Shown here: positions 23,968 through 36,100 of the stretch, piece by piece | Layout: every line of letters starts with the position of its first letter | How positions within the stretch are numbered: the first letter of the stretch is position 1 | Notes under the pieces: generated by a model | The model's input: only the letters and a program-made list of their open reading frames with translations | What the model was told of the DNA's origin: nothing | Databases searched by the model: none | Translations under genes and position numbers: made by a program | Assembly (NCBI GenBank): GCA_033239525.1 | Contig: BSYO01000030.1 | Coordinates: forward strand, 10,685,030-10,749,029 | Source of the DNA: Nepenthes gracilis | Lineage: Eukaryota > Streptophyta > Magnoliopsida > Caryophyllales > Nepenthaceae | Length of the DNA: 64,000 nt | Direction of reading: 5' to 3'

Positions 23968-26936
23968 CAAAGCAAGGGTTTCAAAAATGGAATCCATGAA
24001 AATAAAATAAGATATGAAAACAAAATCAACGTATTTTGAAATATATCAAAAATTGAGTTTAAAATGTTTGTTTTAAATATTTAATTTAATAGATCTGACT
24101 CTCAAAACTTTTAAAATATCCTTCTTTTTCTTTTTCTCTTATTTTTTTTCTTTCTCTTCATTATATTTCTCTCTCATCTCTCTCCTTATTCCCGCAAAAT
24201 GATCAAACAGTGTGCATGCTCACTTTTCTAACACAATTGGGGAATGATCACTAGAGAACGATGCACTAGACACTGTTCTAAAATCTCATCAATGCATGAG
24301 TGTTATATCAGGCATGATTTAAATATAATATTCTATCTAAAATACGTACAATCATCACATATGCACACATGAGGCTTACATTTTTTATCTCAAATATACA
24401 CAATCGTGGAAATAGGTGCCCTTTTCCGTGATGAAATACTTGTGAAAATAGTTTGTTTGCTTATATTGTCTAAAATAAGCTGATGATTTTATGATTTCTA
24501 CTTTGAAAATTTTTGTAATTCATTTAATTAATGTGATATTTATTTATTTATTTATTATTATATAAATTTATTATTATAAAAAAATAAATAAATAAGATAA
24601 TTTATTATTAAAAATATTTCTATAATAACTATATAAAAAAAAAGATAATATTGGCACCAATCTTTTACATATTCAGTGAAATTTTTGGGAATTCGAGAGA
24701 ATCCCACGCCTGTAGGAAACTCTTGAAAGTTGAAGGCACTTTTACTTAATTACACCTGATAACAAAGACAGCACAAGAAAAGGAAAAATACCTCCAGATT
24801 AGTGATTACTCAACATGTAATATTTAATTGATAAAATAAAATAAAATAATTATTTTCTTAAAAAAATAAAATAAGATAAAAATATAATTTAAGATTAATA
24901 TATATTTTTATTTTATCAGTCATTTAAAATAAGTAAGATTAAATTAAAAATTAATTTTTTAGTATTTGATATAAAGTAATAGAAAGATAAATAATCTAAA
25001 AAATTATATAAAATAACTTTTTTACCCTTACATAAACAAATAATATTTCAATATATAGTAAAATATTTTAAGATAGGCATGATTGGTTCTATAAATCTAA
25101 AATTTTATAAAAATTTGGTCAAAATATATCAGTATTATAGATGAATATAATTAAAAAATTAAAACTGAGTAATTTCTCTAGGCCAAGCATAATTACGGGT
25201 AAAAATGGTCAGTTTGGGCTAATCTAAATCAGATTATATATTTTTTTTTGTAAATATATTATATTATTTCAAACAAATACTAAGTGTAAAAAAATTACTT
25301 TGATAGATCATATTTTTATATAATTAATAGTTATTATGTAAATATTTTTTATTTTAACATATACTTGTGTAGTATTTTAATTTCCATAGTATAAGTTTGA
25401 TATATTTTATACTTTTAGGTATTTTTTATATAATTATAAATATTTAAAAAAAATACATAAAAATAAAAGTATTCATATCTCAATCCAAACTGACATGATT
25501 TGAAAGAACGGTATGATTATAACTTTTGTTATGGGTGACTGAGCTGTATCCAACCTATCCCAATTTAACAGTCATAAATTTTTATTTAAACTCAGAACAT
25601 ATCCAACCCAAATTCGATTTTGGTTAAGATGAGTCAGGAGCAAGGATAAATAAGAATTACGAATTTTTTTTTATTTCTAAATAATTAGGAATTAAAAATA
25701 TAGGAATGATTTTTTTATTTCTTATTTTACAAAAATAATGATTTTTTTTAATTATTATTATTATTTTTGAAGCAACCAAACAATTATTTTATTAAAAATA
25801 AAATAAATAAATTTTTTATACTATCCTGAGAACTTTTCCCATTATACAGCCTTGCAATTTTATTTATTTATTTATTTTCTTGGGGTTGTTTTTCGTAAAA
25901 CATAAAATTATCAATGCCACTTTGGAGAGAACTGAGCAAATACAATCGCAAGGTATTTCGATTTTTACTTTCTTGAGGAATTCGAAGGTGGAATTCAACA
26001 GAATTAGTGGTTAAATTTAGATAAAAAAATATAAATTAAAAAAAATTAAAAATATATATATATTTTTTAGTATAAAAATTTATTTAATATTTCATTATGA
26101 GCCTTCAATGCTTGAAAATTCGAATTATATTCTTTAATAAAATATTATATTTATCCCAACCAAAAATACAGAATAATATTCATAAAAAAAGGTAAAAAAT
26201 ATATTTCCTAATTTTTTTACTTTTAAGGTAAGAAAATATATTTTCAATTTTAAATTGTATACATATTATTCTAAATTTGTTAAATTAGAATAAAAAAATT
26301 TAATTAAAAAATAAAAAAATAAAAATTATAGATGGATAACACAGCAATTATAAATATAAGAACACTTTCCTTAATAAGCAAAATACAGAATTCAATCTAC
26401 AAATTAGAAAAATTCAGATTAGCAAAGAAGAAAGATCATCTCTGCCCAGGAGCATTCAGTATGGAAAGAACATTCATCTTCACTTTCCTAATCAAATGAC
26501 TTATTACTTACAGTATCCACAAAGCATTATAAATAATCAAAAATGATAAATAATATTTGTATACTCACTTATATTAAAATTATCAAAAAAATATGTATAG
26601 ATTTCATCCTATTTTAATTTTTTATTCTCCTCATTCTGCCTCTCTGCACCAATAATAATAATAATTTTGATATAAATAAATGTACAAGTATGTTTATAAA
26701 TAATATTGCTCATGAAAAATACTACTCTTACTATAAATTTATTGCCATTCTATGAAAAAATAACGCATGACACTCATTCAGTGACTTTTTTTTCTTTGTT
26801 TCTTATTTGTTGAGTAAACACACGTAATAGATATCGTATCATTAGTTTCGATAAAACGATAGTAAACTTGTAGTCTACGATGGTGTTCTATGAAGTGTAC
26901 CTATTCAGATGTTGTTGCCTGCGTGGCTCATCCGTG
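23968..26936. other. AT-rich spacer and probable 3' UTR of the AMSH gene
   Basis: No coding recognised. The part from about 26340 to 26936, directly downstream of the AMSH stop on the minus strand, is likely to contain its 3' UTR. The rest is AT-rich. Confidence 0.4.
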
Positions 26937-27114
26937 TCAACAACGAAGATCGAAGATTTCAAATCTGAGATTCGGGTTCATATAAACATGCGAGCAATGC
27001 TCATACAAGGGGCTCCCGTTGATCGGTTCTTCGTGAGGATGGAATCCTTGCTCTCGGCATTCTCGAACAATGCTCATTCCTTCAGAATCAGATAGCCGGA
27101 ATACTCCATAGCTC
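26937..27114 (-). CDS. AMSH last exon
   Basis: 178 bp, acceptor CTTGCAG, starting GAGCTATGG. Encodes SYGVFRLSDSEGM...GFHPHEEP...HVYMNPNLRFEIFDLRC and the TGA at 26937. The conserved Cys and two His of the second zinc site are present. Confidence 0.92.
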
Positions 27115-30100
27115 CTGCAAGAGGTCGAGCATTTCAATCCAAGCTCCAAATTTCATTAGAAAGGTAGCAACACATCCTCAGGGGAGAAAGCAAAAGGGCC
27201 ACCGACTTTAGATAGTCTCTAAGATATCTATAGAAAGTTACATTTTCTTTTCGATCATAGTTGATTAGAAAATCATATTTATTTTCTAATTAATTTAGAA
27301 ATATGACGTCTTGAAATTTTGCTTCTTACTAAATTTCTGATGAATATAAAAGAAAAGAAACACTGAAGAAAACCTTGTCTTGTCAGTTGGGGCCATAACT
27401 ATGGCGATTGCCTCTGGGACCATTACCTTCAAAACAAACGACGAGGTTAGATAATTCTTGGCAAAATAATCACGAAAAAACAATCACTGCATGTCAAAGT
27501 CCAGATCTCACTGGTACAGAAATAATGAGTGCATGAAAATATCAGTATTAATATCTGTCTCGAAAATATCGATATTAGGTATATCAAATAATATATATTA
27601 AATAACACGATATATTATCAATACAACAATATATTGCGATATTATCACAATATCGAAAAATATCAATATCATGGAGTCCAATATTGATAGAATCATTGAT
27701 ATTTTCATCTATATTAAGCACATATGTGATACTGAAAGCCAGAAAAATATCCCGAGTAAAGGCAAAATGATCTGATTAATGGGCAATGAAACAAGTAGGA
27801 TATATGCATGTTTAGATATCTAACATATTTACAATATCAAGGGGGGATTATACATCCCATGAGGCTGGCATAACAGAGCAACTTCATGAGTGGATTATGA
27901 AATGACAGAAAGCCGATGAGTAGGGCCATTACTGAGACAACTCAAGCATTGACCTTCGGGCTAATGAATAACCTTTGGAGGATGGTTAGTGCATAGCCGG
28001 GATGATAAATGGGCTAATGCTATTCCAGTTCTTGTATTCCTCTTTAGGAAACCTAAAAACCGAAATATCAAACCTGAATTGCTAGAACTCAAAAACAAAT
28101 ATTCTCAAAATGCACTCCAAAGGGTAGGAAACACAGCCCATATTTAACTTCGGAAAATGCAAAACCCAAAACAACGTTCTAGCGAGTGATGTTATGATTT
28201 TTCTTGTGAGGAAACTGCCATATTCACCCGATTGTCCTAGTGCATAGCCGGGATGATAAATGGGCTAATGCTATTCCAGTTCTTGGATTCCTCTTTAGGA
28301 AACCTAAAAGCCGAAATATCAAACCTGAATTGCTAGAAGTCGAAAATAAATATTCTTAAAATGCACTCCAAAGGGTAGGAAACACAGCCCATATTTATCT
28401 TAGGAAAATGGAAAACCCAAAACAACAACATTCCTGCGAGTGATGTTATGATTCTTCTTGTGAGGAGACTGTCATATCCACCCAATTGTCAGAATTAAAA
28501 GTTGGGTGGATGACTGTTAAAGATTAAATAGTTACTTAAATTATTTGCTGTAATTTCCATCATTCATCTACCCAATTTCTAATTCTAACTGTTAAATAAA
28601 TATGAGAACTTTTCAACTAAAGGGACCAAAACAGCACTCCATTCTAGCAACTTAAGATGCCAGGAAATTGCAAACTTATCATTCTGCCCCTGCAGAAAAG
28701 AGCAACATTTACTATAGTGACACTCTAGAATTTTTATTTTCCTTGGATTAATCCTTTAAGCCACTGCATCAATTGGCCATGAATTTCTTCCAAAAAAAAA
28801 AAAGAAACCCACCAGAGCTAACATTAAATAGCACAGAGAAAGTTCATATGAACCCTGACAATCCATGATTAGATTACTGTACATGAAAATCAGATATTAA
28901 GCGTGCTGGTTGTTCATATACTCCCATAATCTTTTACAATAACAGTTCAGATGCATACAACTTTTAAGAGAAAGAGAGGCAGTTGTATGAATGTCACGAT
29001 GAAAAGAAATGGTCTGATGGAAGCAAAAGATAAGAAACGAGGAAATAAAATCATTTACTAATTACCTGATATGAATATTGGGTGTGTAGATCTATTGACG
29101 ACATGAAACATCTTTGAGAAGGATGTGTCTGAAACAAGAAACAAGCAGCAAAGTATGGACTAAAGCATATGCCTATATGAAGTAAACCTTTTGATTAGTG
29201 TCTGGGGAAAAAAAATTATCAGCAACAGAATCATCTTTAGTGTTAGCATAACACTTAACTACAAATCAGCAGTCATTACAGAAAAAAATGCACCAAAATA
29301 TGGAAAACTTGCTTGGAGAAAAGGGAATGCCAGCCTTGCTACTGAACAATAAACATGCACCATGACTTGGAAAATAAGGGCTTTATTTCTTCTTAACATA
29401 AGTCTTCAGACTGTACTCTACTTGGTCCACGTGTAAAAATATACAAATCTTTTCGAATTACAAGGCTAATATTAACAAGTAACAAGCAAAAGGAAGGGTG
29501 AGACTCGAACTCACATCAAATATAGATCCATAGGATTAAGTGCTAACAGCACAACTGTTACGGGCCTAAAATTCTGATTTTTTGGTTTTTCTGATTTTTT
29601 CTGCTGTTTCCATTACCTGTTGTTTGCCATGTGAATTGTTATTTTTGTTCGGTTGCTTTTCAACCGAATCAGTTAAGTTTTTGCTTTAAGCTGTCACTGT
29701 GTAGTTGGGGAGAAGGTAATTGGAGTTTACTGTGTCTTTTCTCTCTCACTATCTTGTCTCTCTGCCTTTCCCCCCTGTTACTCTCTCTCTCTCAATCTCT
29801 TTTTCTCTCTTGATCGGTCTTTCCCTTCTGTCTCCCCCACTTCCTTTCCCTATTTCCCCTTTGCTTGATGTCCCTTCCCCTACTTCTTCTCCGTGATTTC
29901 ATCTTCTTCCTTCATTTTGGCGGGTGTCACCGGTGGAGCACGTAACATTGGTGCTTACATTAAGACAAGGCAGATGAAATGGCTTTGATGACTGAAGAAC
30001 AAGCGCTCGACACACTCGAAGCTTCCATCGCCATGCTTGCAAATGCGATGAAGGACTTCCAGCAAGCTATAGACAATCGTCACAAACACTTCCTCCATGG

Positions 30101-33100
30101 CTTCCACCATGGCACAAATCCAGTCTTCCATGGCTGAAATCCGTCAATCGCTCACAAGAATCGAGCAACAATCTATTTCGTGGCCGCCGACCCATTCACC
30201 ATTAGTGGCTTCTCTATCTGTTGGTATCCTTCCTCCACCGTTACTTCCAACCACTATTTCGTTCATGGTGCCTTTGACCATGATGCCACCACCGCAGCCT
30301 CAAATTTCAACCCAAATCTTACCCATAAGGCTACAGTCACAACCGGACACCCAAATCGCTCACCCACTTCATTTACCCCAGCCTGCCATTCCTTCTTGCA
30401 AAGCATACGAACTACCACATGCAGACCACATCACCAGCTCTGCTTCCACCATGGCATCATTCCAGAAACCCCTCACCAAAATCCTTCCTACCGTGAACCA
30501 AACTGACCGAGAATTCTTGCCACCAGCAAATTCGCCTTTGCTTCCAACTCCCTCACCGCTTCTGATTTGTACCACTGATATTTTATCTCAACCGGTTCAA
30601 ACCCTACCCCATGCCTCACCGCCCATATTACCAAAATCTATCGGCATGACAAAATTTGTGGAAAACAAAGCGGATATCAACTGAGCGAGTTCTCACCGCC
30701 CACCACTCACCCAACCCTCTGGTAATTTCGTTTCAATTCTGGCCACAAACCCTCCCCTAAACTGCCGATAAAGACATTGCCACCTACCGCAATGTTCCCT
30801 CATCGAGAACGAGGCTTGTGCTTTGATGGTGAAGAACAGTTTTTATGTATAATGGTTAGGGGAGATAGTCTTCACTATCCTGGAGCCACAAATTCAGAAC
30901 CCCAAATTAACATTGCAATCAGAGTTTACAACACCACAACTCATCTCCTAGACAAGAAATCAATCCCTCCGTTGCAAGACAAATTTGATTGTTGTGCTTG
31001 GAAAATACAGCTTCTGTCAAGAGAAGAATCAACCAAATGGTTTGCAGAAGAAATTCCAGCTATGGCAAACTTGTTATTGAGATCTCCGACATTTTTGGGA
31101 TCACATGATCAAGATGTGGACAGCCGCATTGAAGGGGTTGAAACTCGTCCTCGCTTATTAGCACTACCATAGGCAGGAATTGTTATTCTCAATGAGGAAC
31201 TGGTTGGCTCTATTCTATCTTGTTCATTCTTTTGCTTGTTTCCAACAGCTCAAGGAAGTTCCAAATACCATCCCATGGTCAAATCTGCTCATCTAATTGC
31301 GAGTCTCTCCACAAGCTATCATGAAAATCAGGAAAGCAAAATAAAGTGTTTGATATATTACTTTGAGCAGGTCAATCCTTCGTTACAATCTATTATTCCA
31401 AATCAAGACCATGATGTATCTGTTGTCATGAAATCCTTCAGAGCAATTGCTCTTCTTGGAGCTAGAAGCTCTGGGCTACCGAGTCTTGCAACTAGAGCTC
31501 ATTATTCTGATGAAGCAGAGCATGGTCTAGAGTGTCCAAGCTATCCCTGGCTGCATAAAGGCATTCTCAGCTCATATGACCATGCATCCATTCGTCGAGG
31601 TCACCCGGTTTACCAACAAGTATGTGCATCTTGTTATTCAATGTCACTAATTTCTTATCTAGACCTAGTTGGTGTGGCTTCCGATGCAGACGAAGTAAAG
31701 CCTGTGGCAACTCAAATTAAGGTAGTTGATGGGCCCAATGATAAGGGTGCAATGTTCACTCGCCCTGGCAAGCTAAGTGATAGTTTCCCTCAACCATATG
31801 CAAACGAGCAAGCAGCTAGGTTTGCTACTGGAGGGGTGTATCTTCCTGATCTAATCATTACCAAGGCTAGCCATAATACTGAGCCAGAGATAGAGGAGAG
31901 GAAATTAGTGAGCCACCGGATCCAATCACATAAATGGATGGTTGGGGACTTGTGAAATTTGCTGGTGGACTACTCATCCAAAAGGATGAAAGAAGCAATA
32001 AGGCTCGGTTTTGCTGCCAACAATCCTTCTAAGTGGCTCAAGTATTTGCCGTTGGCTAAAGAGAGTTATAGTACAGCTTGGCGCTCATCTGTAATGATTG
32101 GTTCCTTTGTGGCCATGTATGGAAGCCCTCCCTGTCCCTAATTCACTATGCCCAGGGCACTTCTTTTGTAGCATTTGTAGATGATTAACTATGCCTAGTC
32201 CTGATTTGATTCCAAAAGCTGGCCACCAACGGAGTTAGAGCTTGCCTCGTTTTATTTGCTATTGGAAATGGCTTGTATGCTTGTCGGGTTGCTCAAAGAA
32301 TTGGATCTTGCTCCAAGATTTTGATCAAATCCCTTGGCCGGTATCAAAGTCCTGTGACCAGAATCGACCCACTTATTTAATGCTTGGGGTTAGATTCATT
32401 TGGATGTCTCTATGGATTGTGGCCGTGACTGGAACTTTGAATTTGTACTTTCCACCATTGATTATAATTGCATTATATTGAACTTAGCTAGGACTGTAGA
32501 GGCTATGTGGAATGTTGCTAATTTGACAATGAGTAGGGTGGTTGCTCAGTATTATTTTGAGGGTAATTGTATTACCCTTCATCGCGGAGGTGCTTGTCTT
32601 GGGACTCCCTTTGTGCCTACCATCGAAGCACTGTGGATTTGGGCTCGGGGTTCTATGCATGTTTTCTTATGCTCCTTGCTGCTTGGATATCATACAATCT
32701 GTCTACCGATATGGAAATAGCAAGGCCTTTGTGCAGGTTATAGCATGCACAACAATTTTCACAAGGAGCCTCCAACCAAAAATTATAGACGTTTCGCATG
32801 CGACAGAGAGGTCACTGAATGATGACGGTGTCACAATTTATCAGATAATGACAATTAAAAGATCTTCGCCAGTGATACGGATGCTAATATGCACACTAGG
32901 AACTACGGGGAAACGAATTCGTTGAGTGATATGGGAGATTGTGATAAACCTTGAGGACAATGTTCTTTTAATGAAAATGACAATGTTACGAGCCTAAAAT
33001 TCTGATTTTTTGGTCTTTCTGATTTTTTTTCTGGTATTTCCATTACCTATTGTTTGCCATGTGATTTGTTATTTTTATTTGGTTACTTTTCAACCGAATC

Positions 33101-36100
33101 AGTTATGTTTTTTACTTTAAACTATCACTGTGTAGTTGGGGAAAAGGTAATTGGAGTTTACCACCTCTTTTCTCTCTCGCTGTCTTGTCTCTCTGCCTTT
33201 CCCCCCTCTATTACTCTTTCTCTCTTAGTCTCTTTTTCTCTCTTGATCTGTCTTTCCCCTCTGTCTCCCTCACTTTCTTTCCCTCTTTCCGCTCTGCTTG
33301 CTCTCCCCTCTCCTGCTTCTTCTCTGTGGTTTCGTCTTCTTCCTTCGTTTTTGCAAGTGTTGCCAGTGGAGCATGTAACAACAACCCTTATGCCTCAAAA
33401 TACACATATTTGCATAAATGCATAATAATTCTTTATTAACTTTTTACAAGACTGAACACACCACCTTTGAGGGATTATATTTCTAACAATACCAAGGTTT
33501 GAAGTTCCTCATGAAGGCAAAGTATTCCAAATGCAGCAGCAGAGATCATGGATTTTGTAGAAATATGAGAAAAGAGATAAAGAAATATTTTTTGTATTTC
33601 TCTGTGCATAAAATTGTATAATAAGTTATCTTTTTATAGGAGGAGGTAGCCTGAATTAGAAAAGTTGTAATAACATTAATTATACAAATTACTTAAATTA
33701 GAATATATCAATAATCTAATTTAGGAATAATATAATACAAAAGTAGTCTAAATTAAAATATAGCAATCTTTTAATTTAAGAAGAATATAATATCCTTAAT
33801 AAATAAGGATATTAAGATATTATATTATTAATATTCTCCCTCAAATTCAAAATAGTTTGGAACAGACCAATTGGAGTTTGGAAACTAGATCGACATGGCG
33901 ATCAAGTGGGTGAGCTTTGGTAAAAATATCAACCAATTGATCAATCAAAAAAACCGGGAAAAGTGTCGTCCTTGAGGTGATATCGCACTAAGTAGTAATT
34001 AATCATGATGTATTTGTGCATTCATAAAACACATTATCATGAGTAATTTGAATAGCACTATGATTGTCGCAATAGAGAGGAGTGTTGTGAGGTTGAGAAA
34101 CACCAATATCCCATAAAAGCCAAAAAAGCTCAGATGTAGTATTAATAAGAGCACAATATTCAACCTCAATACTAGAACAGGCAATAATACTTTACTTTTT
34201 ACAGTGTCATAAGATAAGAGAATCCTCTGATAGGCAAAGAAAACCAGAAGTGGACCATCGATCAGTAGGGTCACCTGCCCAATCATATCAAAACATACTC
34301 GGAGCTCCAAGGAGGAGTGAGAGTAGTGTAGTCCAAGAAATAGTGTCTTTGATATAAGAATATGAAGGACAACTGGGTAATGAACAGAACGGGAAACTAA
34401 TATAAACTGGCTGACAATATACACAGTATAAGTAATATCAGGCCTAATAACGTTGAGATATATGAGACTTTTAACCAATTGGTGATAAAGGGTAGCATCA
34501 GAGAGAAATTCGCCATCAATAACACAGAGTTTGACATTATATTTAAGATGATTAGTAGACGTTTTACGGTCAGTGAGCCTAACACGAGAAATAAGATCAG
34601 AAGCATATTTAGTTTGTATCAAATTAAATCATCAGATGTGGTAGTGACCTAAAGGCTAAGAAAGTAGATAAGAAAACAGAGATCCCTCAATTTGAAGTGC
34701 TAACCCAAAAAGTGTTTAAATTTAAGGATATCAGAACTATCATCACCAATAATAATCATGCCATCAATATAAATTAGGAGAATAGTGGTACTGACAAATA
34801 GTGTGACAAGTAAAAAGGGCAGAGTCACGATTATTGGAGGCAAATCCAAGTTATGGAATAATTGAATTGAATTTGGCAAACCAAGCATAGGAAGCCTACT
34901 TAAGACCGTATAATACTTATCAAATGTGATAAACTTATTCAGGATAATAAAGTTAATCAAGAGGAGGCTTCGTGTAGACGTCCTCAATCTAGTCACTATA
35001 TAGAAATGCATTCTTTATATCCATTTGAAATAAGGGCTATTGACGTGCAATAGCAACAACTAATAGAGATCAAACAAAAGTAACGCAGGCAATAGGAGCA
35101 AAAGTCTTCTCATAATCAACAACATACTCTTATGTAAAACCCTTAGCCATAAGACGAGTTTTGTATTGGATTTCCGAACCATTAGAATTTATTTTCCATT
35201 TGTATACTCATTCATTACCTATTGCAGTCTTATTAGGCGGAAGAGCAACCAGATGCCATGTGTGAATCCTATAAAGAGTATCAAGTTCTTAAGACAGCTT
35301 GTTATCATAGAGGGTTAGAGCAAGCTTTACAAAAACTATATGGTTCATAAAGAGCAGTAAGAGCGGAGAAACAGTGATAGTCACAAAAATGTGTAGGAGG
35401 GACACGTATCCAATTGTAGCAATGGAGATCCACTGTGGGAGGGGACTCTAAAGGCATGATGGTGATATCAGAGTCATCAAATGATCCAAATCCGTTAGGA
35501 GTAGGTGAGCTTACAGACTTTGCATCAAACGAGAAAGTAGGAAAAGAATTCACGGTTGAATCAATAAAGATTCGAGAGGAAGCAGAATGGTCTGAAGAAA
35601 ATAAAGAGATATCAATGAAGCCTTTGTATTCTTAGAACTTAACATTTTTAAAAATACAAAGACGATTGGTAATGGGATCATAGCACCAGTAGCCTTTATG
35701 TTTAATAAGTTATCAAAAAAAAAAAAATACTAGATGATGCTGGAAGTCACTAGATGATGCTGGAAGTCACCAGAAGGCTGCTAAAAAATTTATCGGAAGA
35801 TGCTGAAAAGTTACCGAAAAGATGCCGGAGATCAGCGGCAGTGGGCAGCCAGTAGCAATGGTGGCACTAGCAGTGGCTAGCCGCTCAGATGAATAGTGGT
35901 TGGGTATTTGGAGATGGGTAGCATAAATGAGCCCGTTTGATGATTGGGCCTGATCTAAAAATGGGACCATTACACGCATTTGGGCCATGAGGGAGATCCG
36001 GCCTACTCTCAAAATGCCATGTTTTGATTGTTTCCTGTAGTGAAACGCGGCGTGGGGGGAAAATGTGAAATGAAGTGTTTCAACATAAGATAATTTGAAA

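Larger units (their letters stand above)
29556..33380 (+). mobile_element. Gypsy-type LTR retrotransposon carrying PARG and cytochrome c1 gene fragments
   Basis: 3.8 kb with LTRs 29556-29947 and 32984-33380 and a perfect target duplication ACAAC (29551-29555 and 33381-33385). The 5' interior has a gag-like coiled-coil and Pro-rich segment and a degraded zinc-knuckle/protease start. The 3' interior has an integrase C-terminal remnant and the CCTTGAGGACAA motif often seen before the 3' LTR of plant gypsy elements. Reverse transcriptase, RNase H and the integrase core are missing; a chimeric host-gene block lies in their place. It cannot move on its own. Confidence 0.92.

Noticed and set aside
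29491..29555. tRNA or SINE on the minus strand (T-arm-like GAGTTCGAGTCTC)
   Set aside because: Only a box-B-like piece is visible; no cloverleaf and no clear box A, even after removing the inserted LTR element.
30180..30575. Additional open frames on both strands over the gag Pro-rich segment
   Set aside because: Shadows of the 30085-30684 gag-like frame caused by its biased composition.
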